Source of the DNA: Candidatus Delongbacteria bacterium
GTDB lineage: Bacteria; UBA4055
Reading direction: 5' to 3'
Assembly (NCBI GenBank): GCA_022013635.1
Contig: JAKLPX010000238.1
Span: 1 to 6,425 of the forward strand
Length of the DNA: 6,425 nt
Positions 1 through 5,211 of the stretch are shown in pieces (positions within the stretch are counted from its first letter, which is position 1; every line of letters starts with the position of its first letter). The notes under the pieces are model-generated. The model was not told the origin of the DNA and ran no database searches. It saw only the letters and a list, made by a program, of their open reading frames with translations. Both the position numbers and the translations under genes were made by a program.

Positions 1-1193
1 ATTATTCTAAGAATGCTCACTTCATCCGAGGGATTGACGATTATGCTCAAATAGGCGAGAATGTCTTTTATTTCCTTTCGGTCATAAAATTTATAGTCGC
101 CGACTATTTTATATGGTATTCTGTGTGCTCTGAAGGATTCCTCTATGGTTCTTGTAAGGTAATTTGTTCTTAACAGAACTGCATGATCTGAGTATTTTGT
201 TCCGAATTCTTTTATTTTTTCGGAGATAAGATCGGCTTCATGCTTTTCGTTAAGCCCGCAGAAATATTCTATCGGGATATGAGTTTTTAAATGAGTTTTA
301 ACCTGTTTCGATTTTCTTTCAAGATTATTGTTTATTACGGACGATGCGGCTTTCATGATCGTTTCTGTTGAACGGTAATTAACATCAAGAATGATTATTT
401 CGCAATTATCCCAATGTTTTTCACAGTCAAGAATATTTCTGAAATCTGCTCCTCTAAATCCGTAAATTGACTGATCGTCGTCGCCTACAACAAAAACATT
501 TTCATATTTTTCGCTCAATTTAAGGACTATTCTGTTCTGAACTGGATTTGTATCCTGAAATTCATCTATCAGAATGAATCTGAATTTATCCTGATACTTT
601 TCAAGAATGTCTCTATGTTGAAAAAGTTCGAGCATCTTTAAGAGGAGATCGTCGAAATCGAGAGCGTTGTTAGCTTTAAGTATCCTATCATATTCCGGCA
701 TAATCCGCTTGGCTATAGTCGTGATCGGATCGAGCGCAGTTACACTGTTAAGCCCTGTATATCTGTTTTTGAAATATGATATTTTGTAGCTGATAAGTTT
801 AGGGTCAAACATTTCAGCCGAAATATTCAGATTGTGCATGGCCTTTTTGATTGAGGCATGCTGCTCGGGTGAACCATATATCGAAAATCCTTTGGAGTAG
901 CCTAATTTATCAAGGTTTTCTCTGATCAGTCTTACTCCGAGAGCATGAAAAGTCGAGCAGGTAATTGAGTCATGATTTTTAATGGATTTGCCCAGTCTTT
1001 CCCGCATTTCTTCAGCAGCTTTATTTGTGAATGTAACTGCGAGAATATTTGTCGGGCGGACATTATGTTCTTCAATAAGCTTTTCGATTCTTCCGATTAT
1101 CACCCTTGTCTTTCCGCTTCCTGCGCCTGCAAGAACAAGGCACGGTCCCTTGAAATGCTCAATTGCCTGTATTTGACTATTGTTATAATTCAT
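1..1193 (-). CDS. UvrD/PcrA/Rep-family ATP-dependent DNA helicase, 3' part beyond the window
   Basis: Superfamily 1A 3'-5' DNA helicase of the kind that unwinds DNA in repair and replication restart. I read 397 uninterrupted codons from ATG 1193-1191 to the left edge. Visible motifs in order are Q-motif region NSQIQAI (6-11), Walker A AGAGSGKT (22-29), motif Ia VTFTNKAAEEMRER (53-66), motif Ib STFHALG (80-86), DFDDLL (179-184), Walker B IDEFQDTN (209-216), motif III GDDDQSIYGFRGAD (237-250), motif IV NYRST (272-276) and the PcrA-like KFYDRKEIKDILAYL (368-382). PcrA/UvrD proteins are usually about 650-780 residues, so roughly half, including motifs V and VI, lies outside. The start is chosen because the Q motif follows at once and ATG directly abuts the TAG stop of the upstream kinase gene. 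No Shine-Dalgarno site precedes it, which suggests translational coupling. PcrA, UvrD and Rep cannot be told apart without the C-terminus. Confidence 0.95.
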   Translation of the reverse strand, partial: MNYNNSQIQAIEHFKGPCLVLAGAGSGKTRVIIGRIEKLIEEHNVRPTNILAVTFTNKAAEEMRERLGKSIKNHDSITCSTFHALGVRLIRENLDKLGYSKGFSIYGSPEQHASIKKAMHNLNISAEMFDPKLISYKISYFKNRYTGLNSVTALDPITTIAKRIMPEYDRILKANNALDFDDLLLKMLELFQHRDILEKYQDKFRFILIDEFQDTNPVQNRIVLKLSEKYENVFVVGDDDQSIYGFRGADFRNILDCEKHWDNCEIIILDVNYRSTETIMKAASSVINNNLERKSKQVKTHLKTHIPIEYFCGLNEKHEADLISEKIKEFGTKYSDHAVLLRTNYLTRTIEESFRAHRIPYKIVGDYKFYDRKEIKDILAYLSIIVNPSDEVSILRI

Positions 1194-2387
1194 CTATTTA
1201 TTAATCGGAAAGCACAATAAAAAGCTGGTCCCCTTGCCCGATTCGGATTCGACTTTTATTTTACCTTTATATGAATTTACCATCTGTTTTGTAATTACAA
1301 GCCCGAGCCCGGTTCCTTTTCCGAATTCTTTCGTTGTGAATCCGATATCGAATATTTTGTCAATATCTTTACCAATAATTCCGATTCCTGAATCTTTAAT
1401 AAACAGGCATAATTTGTCCGATTTCATGAAGGTTTTGATAATTATTTTCTTCTGACGGGTAGTCTCTATTGCATCAAACGAATTTTTTAAGAGATTAGCC
1501 AATATCTGGTCAAAGTGCAGAGGAATGCCTTTCATTTTCGGAATTTCATTCGAAGGTAAAAATGATATATCAACCGGCGAACCGTTTTTATACTTTAACT
1601 TCATAAAATTAATATTTTTCTCTATAAGCTCATTAAAGTCGAATTCAACCGACTTTTCTGAAGTATTATTTCTAATCCTGTCAGAAATACTTTTTATCAT
1701 ATTTTCCATAGTAACAAGACTGCCGTCAATAAGAGATAAAATACTTTTTGTTGAAGAACTTTCGGAAGAACTGTTCATCACTTCGTCCTCCAAAAGCTGG
1801 TATCCGGTTATCAGTGTCTGAAGCGGACTATTCAGATCGTGAACAATAGAAGCCGAGAATTTTCCAAGCTCATAAAATTTGTCCATCTCAAGAATTTTAC
1901 TGCTTTTTTTAAGGACTTCATTAAGAAGAGTTCTGTTTTTTTCTTCAAGACTCTTATTCTGATTTTCTATAGTTTCTTTCATTCTTTTGTTGTCAAGACC
2001 CTGCTTAACCGCCTGCAACAGCTGATTGACATCAATTGGCTTAAAAAGAAACGAAAAAATATGTCCTTTATTTATAGCTTTGACTATATCTTTTTTATCG
2101 GAATTTCCGCTTAAAATGATTTTACAGATGTTTGGATACTCGTCGTGGACTTTCTCCGCCAGCTCACAGCCTCTGAGACCGGGCATCATTTCGTCGCTTA
2201 TTAATAAATCTATTTTTTTCGTTTTTAAAATATCAAATACTTTCAACGGATCGGTTTCCTTTGTAACATCGAAATACCGTTCCAGTATAAGTTCAAGCGA
2301 CTGAAGAATTAATACTTCGTCGTCAACGATCAATATTGAAGCCTTCGTCTCATCTTCATACTCGCTTTTGATATATATATCATGCAT
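1194..2387 (-). CDS. Soluble receiver-histidine kinase hybrid (REC-HisKA-HATPase_c)
   Basis: Two-component signalling protein of 397 residues, probably cytosolic because no membrane segment or signal peptide is visible. An N-terminal receiver domain (about 16-130) has acidic pocket D22/D23, phospho-acceptor D65 in LLISDEMMPG, S93 and K116-P117. A charged, probably coiled-coil linker (134-170) follows. The HisKA dimerisation helix carries H183 in SIVHDLNSPLQ, and a serine-rich stretch (205-213) follows it. The catalytic domain has N box N298/N302 (NLLKNSFDAIE), G1 DSGIGI (332-337), F box GFTTK (349-353), G2 GKGTGLGL (356-363) and a final GKGT (384-387). All catalytic residues look intact. There is no DNA-binding output domain. 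The receiver-first order suggests the kinase is controlled by an upstream phosphodonor or passes phosphate to a partner, which is inference. ATG at 2387 is the first in-frame start, with only a weak ribosome site. The TAG stop touches the helicase ATG. Confidence 0.93.
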   Translation of the reverse strand: MHDIYIKSEYEDETKASILIVDDEVLILQSLELILERYFDVTKETDPLKVFDILKTKKIDLLISDEMMPGLRGCELAEKVHDEYPNICKIILSGNSDKKDIVKAINKGHIFSFLFKPIDVNQLLQAVKQGLDNKRMKETIENQNKSLEEKNRTLLNEVLKKSSKILEMDKFYELGKFSASIVHDLNSPLQTLITGYQLLEDEVMNSSSESSSTKSILSLIDGSLVTMENMIKSISDRIRNNTSEKSVEFDFNELIEKNINFMKLKYKNGSPVDISFLPSNEIPKMKGIPLHFDQILANLLKNSFDAIETTRQKKIIIKTFMKSDKLCLFIKDSGIGIIGKDIDKIFDIGFTTKEFGKGTGLGLVITKQMVNSYKGKIKVESESGKGTSFLLCFPINK

Positions 2388-2414
2388 TCCGGCATCCCAG
2401 TTATTTATATTTGT

Positions 2415-2443
2415 ATTTTAATGAATTAACGACATAAAAACAA
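2415..2443 (-). promoter_or_regulatory. Candidate sigma70-type promoter for the receiver-kinase/helicase unit
   Basis: On the minus strand TTGTTT (2443-2438) is followed after 17 bases by TAAAAT (2420-2415). The -10 box matches five of six consensus bases but the -35 box only its TTG. A start near 2408 would leave a leader of about 20 bases before the kinase ATG at 2387. It lies between the rplI terminator and the kinase gene, where a promoter is needed. The region is very AT-rich, so chance matches are likely. Confidence 0.35.
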
Positions 2444-2467
2444 ATAAAAAATCACTTTAATTCAAAT

Positions 2468-2493
2468 AAAAAAGCCGGTAGAACCGGCTTTTT
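2468..2493 (-). terminator. Intrinsic terminator of the rpsF-rpsR-rplI operon
   Basis: A perfect inverted repeat lies 22 bases after the rplI stop. On the minus strand it reads AAAAAGCCGGT, loop TCT, ACCGGCTTTTTT. The GC core is six pairs (GCCGGT/ACCGGC), extended by five A-T pairs, and a run of six T follows at 2473-2468. This is a textbook Rho-independent terminator. Its sequence is nearly symmetric and could act in both directions, but both neighbouring genes are on the minus strand. Confidence 0.92.
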
Positions 2494-2515
2494 AAGATAT
2501 TGTCTTTTAATGAAT

Positions 2516-2965
2516 TTATTCAGTTTCGGCTATTACGCTTACGGAAATCGTAATTTCTGTCACGGAATGAGACTTGTAAGGTACTTTGTATTCTCCCAAA
2601 TGCTTTATATTTTCTTCAAGCAGAATTCTTCTCTTGTCAACTTCAATTCCGTACTTTTTAAGTTCATCCGCAATATTCTGTGAAGTTACGGAGCCGAATA
2701 ATTTGTTTTCCTCGCCGACTTTCATTTTGATTACGGCAGTTTTGTCGGCTAATGCTTTTTTCAAAAATTCATCGGATTTTTTCGTTTGGGCCTCTTTAAA
2801 TCTTTTTGATTTAGTTCCTTCTTTGTAACGGTTCATATAGGCGTCTGTTGCAGGATATGCAAAATTATTCGGAATTAAATAGTTTCTTGCGAAACCGTCT
2901 TTGACTTTAATAGTCTCTCCAGCCTTGCCTACTTTATCTAAATCATGTCTTAATATTATTAACAT
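2516..2965 (-). CDS. rplI: 50S ribosomal protein L9
   Basis: Ribosomal protein L9 of the large subunit, 149 residues, the usual family length. The N-terminal domain shows the signature MLIILRHDLDKVGKAG followed by VKDGFARNYLIPNNFA, which packs on 23S rRNA. A lysine-rich connecting helix (about 45-75) and a C-terminal domain with GEENKLFGSVTSQNIA follow, as in the family. The start at ATG 2965-2963 is chosen because it begins at the conserved MLIIL and has AAGGAG at 2977-2972, six bases upstream. The open frame extends 11 codons further to a TTG at 2998, but that part overlaps the end of rpsR and is not part of the L9 fold. It is the last gene of the operon, 13 bases after rpsR and just before a strong terminator. 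Confidence 0.98.
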   Translation of the reverse strand: MLIILRHDLDKVGKAGETIKVKDGFARNYLIPNNFAYPATDAYMNRYKEGTKSKRFKEAQTKKSDEFLKKALADKTAVIKMKVGEENKLFGSVTSQNIADELKKYGIEVDKRRILLEENIKHLGEYKVPYKSHSVTEITISVSVIAETE

Positions 2966-2971
2966 TTTCGT

Positions 2972-2977
2972 CTCCTT
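2972..2977 (-). promoter_or_regulatory. Ribosome binding site that decides the rplI start
   Basis: AAGGAG on the minus strand, six bases before ATG 2965-2963. It places the L9 start at MLIIL and argues against the longer reading from TTG at 2998. It lies in the 13-base gap after the rpsR stop. Confidence 0.85.
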
Positions 2978-2978
2978 T

Positions 2979-3206
2979 TTATCTTGCTGTGTTGTCAACG
3001 AACGGCATTAAGGCTACAATTCTTGCTCTTTTGATTGCATTTGAAAGCATTCTTTGATGTTTTGCGCACACGCCTGAAGTTCTTCTCGGGATGATTTTTC
3101 CCTGTTCGGTTGTAAATTTTGTCAGTTGTTTTTCATTTTTGTAATCAATATAATAAATATTTTCTTCGCAAAATCTACAGATTCTTTTCTTTTTATCTTT
3201 CATCAT
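2979..3206 (-). CDS. rpsR: 30S ribosomal protein S18, zinc-binding type
   Basis: Small-subunit protein S18, which binds 16S rRNA on the platform as a heterodimer with S6, encoded just upstream. It has 75 residues, the normal size. The core [34 protein letters not shown] is characteristic. C10, C13, C47 and H50 (CRFC and CAKH) form a likely zinc-ribbon set, so this is the cysteine-containing version rather than the zinc-independent one; zinc binding is inferred from family knowledge. Two ATG codons lie in a row at 3206 and 3203. The first is preferred because AAGAGG (3220-3215) lies eight bases upstream of it. The gap from rpsF is 15 bases. In many bacteria ssb or priB sits between rpsF and rpsR, but neither is present here. 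Confidence 0.98.
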   Translation of the reverse strand: MMKDKKKRICRFCEENIYYIDYKNEKQLTKFTTEQGKIIPRRTSGVCAKHQRMLSNAIKRARIVALMPFVDNTAR

Positions 3207-3221
3207 TCTAATTTCCTCTTC

Positions 3222-3611
3222 CTAATTGATTTCTTTTTTATCTTCGGAAACCGATTCGTTTTCAGCTTCTTCTTTCTTTAACTCTTTACCCGCCGCGATT
3301 AAGTCAATTTGCTCCTGTTTCATGGCTCTTTTGTCAACTACAAGAGTCATGTAACGAAGAACCGAAGAATTAATGTTCATGTCGTCAACTAATGTCTGAG
3401 GAACTTTGTATCCTGCTTTGTACTTGTAAAGCACATAGAATCCGGTTGGCTTCTTTTTGATCGGGTATGCAAGCCTTTTTTTACCCCACGGATCAATTGA
3501 AATTATCTCTCCATCAGCTTTGATCATTCCCTCGTAACGGGAAATTAAGGATTCTACTTTATCCTGATCGAGAGTCGGATCAATGATCAGCATTGTTTCG
3601 TACCTATTCAT
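3222..3611 (-). CDS. rpsF: 30S ribosomal protein S6
   Basis: Small-subunit protein S6, partner of S18 on the 16S platform, 129 residues. It starts with the typical MNRYETMLIIDPTLD and contains WGKKRLAYPIKKKPTGFYVLYKY (42-64) and the strand SSVLRYMTLVVDKRA. The last 25-30 residues are a charged, glutamate- and lysine-rich tail, a common feature of S6. The start at ATG 3611-3609 is supported by AAGGAGG at 3622-3616. The open frame extends 17 codons further to a TTG at 3662, but that stretch falls in the regulatory leader and does not resemble S6. It is the first gene of the rpsF-rpsR-rplI operon, with its own promoter and a leader that probably binds the S6:S18 complex. Confidence 0.98.
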   Translation of the reverse strand: MNRYETMLIIDPTLDQDKVESLISRYEGMIKADGEIISIDPWGKKRLAYPIKKKPTGFYVLYKYKAGYKVPQTLVDDMNINSSVLRYMTLVVDKRAMKQEQIDLIAAGKELKKEEAENESVSEDKKEIN

Positions 3612-3615
3612 TTTA

Positions 3616-3622
3616 CCTCCTT
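3616..3622 (-). promoter_or_regulatory. Strong ribosome binding site that decides the rpsF start
   Basis: AAGGAGG on the minus strand, four bases before ATG 3611-3609. It is the best Shine-Dalgarno match in the window and fixes the S6 start at MNRYETML. It begins seven bases after the proposed S6:S18 binding element, so protein bound there could block ribosome loading (inference). Confidence 0.9.
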
Positions 3623-3629
3623 CTTTTGG

Positions 3630-3664
3630 TCTTACGGCCGAACTTGTTATTAAATCCGGCAAGA
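3630..3664 (-). promoter_or_regulatory. Probable S6:S18 complex-binding motif in the rpsF leader
   Basis: The leader RNA can fold as follows, 5' to 3' on the minus strand. Lower stem TCTTG (3664-3660) pairs with TAAGA (3634-3630), with one G-U pair. Upper hairpin CCGGA (3659-3655) pairs with TTCGG (3642-3638), with one G-U pair, around a 12-base loop. An unpaired CCG (3637-3635) lies on the 3' side between the two helices. A CCG bulge flanked by a stem and a hairpin is the published description of the leader element bound by S6:S18 upstream of rpsF in many phyla, mimicking the complex's site in 16S rRNA. The element lies between the promoter and the ribosome site. The fold was worked out by hand and not scored against a covariance model. 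An alternative register with a sixth upper pair (G-C) leaves CGT as the bulge. Confidence 0.72.
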
Positions 3665-3675
3665 ATTGTACGCGC

Positions 3676-3706
3676 CAAATCTAATTTATTTTTTTATTTA
3701 TGTCAA
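3676..3706 (-). promoter_or_regulatory. Promoter of the rpsF-rpsR-rplI operon
   Basis: On the minus strand a perfect TTGACA (3706-3701) is followed by 17 A/T-only bases and TAGATT (3683-3678), reading on as TAGATTTG. The -10 region matches only four of six bases of TATAAT, but matches TAnnTTTG, the -7 element known from Bacteroidota. The predicted start near 3671 gives a leader of about 60 bases that just contains the S6:S18 element and the ribosome site. The -35 box begins 33 bases after the pth stop. Confidence 0.75.
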
Positions 3707-3739
3707 TATAAATCTTAGATTTTTTATTTCTTGAATTCT

Positions 3740-4336
3740 TCAATTTTCCGCATTGATTCCGTTAAATTTATTCATCGTTTTTTCAATTCCATATTCCAAA
3801 ACATACTCTATTGCTTCAACGCTTTTATCAACCGAAGAGATGATATCTTCATGCAAGGCGGCGGGTATTTTTGAAAGGACTAAATCCGGCAGAACAGCCG
3901 GATTATTTGTAAGGATAGAGTTTATCTGATCCGTTCTGAAACCTATTCGAAGTCTTGCAAATTCCAGAGTATCTAAAGAACTGATTATTGATTTGATACC
4001 GTTATGTCCGCCGGCGCTGCCTGATTTTCGGATTCTTATTGTTCCGAGATCAAGATTTACATCGTCGCAAACGACTAAAATATCGCTGATGTTTACTTCA
4101 AAATAGTTTAAAATTTCGGATACAGCCAATCCTGAAAGATTCATATAAGTGGTAGGTTTTACCAAGATGATCTTCTCTAAATTAATAAAGCAGGAAGCGG
4201 TATAAAATTTACCTTTCCCGGCTTTAAATAAAAGTCCGTGTTTTTTAGCGAAATGATCAACCGATATATAACCAAGGTTATGCCAGGTATCAGTGTATTT
4301 TGAACCCGGGTTTCCCAGTCCGATTATTACTTGCAA
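3740..4336 (-). CDS. pth: Peptidyl-tRNA hydrolase
   Basis: Cytosolic esterase that cleaves peptidyl-tRNA released from stalled ribosomes and so recycles tRNA. It has 198 residues, a normal length. Visible family motifs are IIGLGNPG (4-11), catalytic H19 in TWHNLGY (17-23), KPTTYMNLSG (60-69) with M65 and N66, CDDVNLDLG (90-98) with D91/D92, and SGSAGGHNGIKSI (105-117) with H111. Most Pth proteins have TRHN around the catalytic His; here the Arg is Trp (codon TGG). The start codon is TTG at 4336-4334. It places the conserved GLGNPG at the usual distance, and no ATG or GTG lies between it and the in-frame TGA eight codons upstream. No clear Shine-Dalgarno site is visible, so expression may depend on readthrough from rplY, which ends 28 bases upstream. 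Confidence 0.96.
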   Translation of the reverse strand: MQVIIGLGNPGSKYTDTWHNLGYISVDHFAKKHGLLFKAGKGKFYTASCFINLEKIILVKPTTYMNLSGLAVSEILNYFEVNISDILVVCDDVNLDLGTIRIRKSGSAGGHNGIKSIISSLDTLEFARLRIGFRTDQINSILTNNPAVLPDLVLSKIPAALHEDIISSVDKSVEAIEYVLEYGIEKTMNKFNGINAEN

Positions 4337-4364
4337 AGTGTCTTCGATTTTATTTCAATGAAAC

Positions 4365-5090
4365 TTATTTTCTTGCGGGTTTAGCTGAAGGTTTTACCGT
4401 TGCGGCAGGTGGTGCTGGTTTAGCCACTGCTGCGGGTGCCGATTTCGATGCTCCGCCGGCTCCGGGTGCCGCTTTTGGTTGTGCTGCAGCAGGTGCTGCT
4501 GCCACAGGCGCTACTTCGGCAACTTCTGCTCCGGCAGATACAGCAGCTCTAGTAATACCAACTCTTGACAATAACATACCGCCGGGAGAAACGACTTTGA
4601 TGTTTTCTCTTACGATATCTGAAGCATGAATTGTGTCTTTTAACTTAAGCTGTTCAACATCCACTATGATTTCATTGGGAATATGTTCAGCCAGAGCCTC
4701 AATCCTAATGTCTCTTGAGTTAATGATAAAAACTCCGCCCATGTTTTTAACGCCGAAAGGAACTCCTTCATACCTGACCGGAACCGTAACTGTAACTTTC
4801 ATGCCCTGTGCAAGCGATAATAAATCCACATGCACTAATTTCCATGAAACCGGATGTCTTTGTACTTCCTTCATTACAACATTAAAGTCTCCGATCTCCG
4901 AAGTAATCTCATGAATTTTTTTACCGGATTTGATGGCGCGATTCAAATCAATTTCATTCATATAGTAAGAATGACTGTTCTCAATACCCGGGCCGTACAG
5001 ATTAACCGGGATCAATCCTGTTTTTCTTTTAGCTTTTATAGCTCTTTTGCTATCGAAGCTTTTTAATTGCGCTACTAATTTTTCTGACAT
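4365..5090 (-). CDS. rplY: 50S ribosomal protein L25 (Ctc/TL5 type) with Ala/Pro/Lys-rich tail
   Basis: Large-subunit protein of the L25/TL5/CTC family, which binds 5S rRNA. It has 241 residues. The N-terminal 5S-binding domain (about 5-93) shows AIKAKRKTGLIPVNLYGPG and KEVQRHPVSWKLVHVDLL. The second beta-rich domain (about 95-183) contains VPVRYEGVPFGVKNMGGV and LAEHIPNEIIVDVEQLKLKDTIHASDI, as in the longer CTC-type proteins. Residues 184-241 are low complexity: 23 of 58 are Ala and 10 are Pro, with lysines spaced through and a KPARK end. The DNA here is clearly more GC-rich than the surroundings. ATG 5090-5088 has AAGAGGG at 5106-5100, nine bases upstream. The gene lies between tRNA-Gln and pth, and the rplY-pth pairing is common in bacteria. 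Confidence 0.96.
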   Translation of the reverse strand: MSEKLVAQLKSFDSKRAIKAKRKTGLIPVNLYGPGIENSHSYYMNEIDLNRAIKSGKKIHEITSEIGDFNVVMKEVQRHPVSWKLVHVDLLSLAQGMKVTVTVPVRYEGVPFGVKNMGGVFIINSRDIRIEALAEHIPNEIIVDVEQLKLKDTIHASDIVRENIKVVSPGGMLLSRVGITRAAVSAGAEVAEVAPVAAAPAAAQPKAAPGAGGASKSAPAAVAKPAPPAATVKPSAKPARK

Positions 5091-5125
5091 CTTGAGCTAC
5101 CCTCTTTCTAAATTTCTATAATTTG

Positions 5126-5197
5126 CAGGGGTAGAAGGATTCGAACCTCCGAGTGCCAGGACCAAAACCTGGTGCCTTACCACTTGGCCATACCCCT
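5126..5197 (-). tRNA. tRNA-Gln (anticodon UUG)
   Basis: A complete 72-nt cloverleaf on the minus strand. The acceptor stem AGGGGTA/TACCCCT is perfect. The D arm is GCC-AAGTGGTAA-GGC, and the anticodon arm CCAGG-TTTTGGT-CCTGG places TTG at 5165-5163. A five-base variable loop and T arm GGAGG-TTCGAAT-CCTTC with one G-T pair follow. The discriminator is G at 5126. The next bases are CAA rather than CCA, so CCA must be added after transcription. It lies 14 bases after spoVG and 35 bases before rplY on the same strand, so it is probably processed from the operon mRNA. Confidence 0.98.
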
Positions 5198-5211
5198 AGC
5201 TTTAATAAATA

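Noticed and set aside
972..1220. Plus-strand open frames opposite the helicase start
   Set aside because: They are antisense to the Walker A and motif Ia region of the helicase and have no coding signal of their own.
2328..2396. Short out-of-frame ORF starting at an ATG 9 bases before the kinase start (ATGCCGGAATGC...)
   Set aside because: It has about 21 codons, overlaps the kinase gene and has no ribosome site. A regulatory upstream ORF is possible, but nothing supports it.
2966..2998. In-frame extension of rplI by 11 codons to a TTG at 2998
   Set aside because: It overlaps the end of rpsR and lacks a ribosome site. The conserved L9 start MLIIL at 2965 has AAGGAG in front.
3612..3662. In-frame extension of rpsF by 17 codons to a TTG at 3662
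   Set aside because: It falls inside the structured leader, has no ribosome site and is not part of the S6 fold. ATG 3611 with AAGGAGG is clearly better.
3708..3745. Small inverted repeats after pth (TTGAA/TTCAA and AAATC/GATTT)
   Set aside because: Both stems are about five A-T-rich pairs without a GC core, too weak to call a terminator. pth may read through into rpsF.
4300..4629. Plus-strand open frame of 109 codons rich in Ala and Gly
   Set aside because: It is the antisense shadow of the GC-rich Ala/Pro tail of rplY and the start of pth. It has no ribosome site and no family resemblance.
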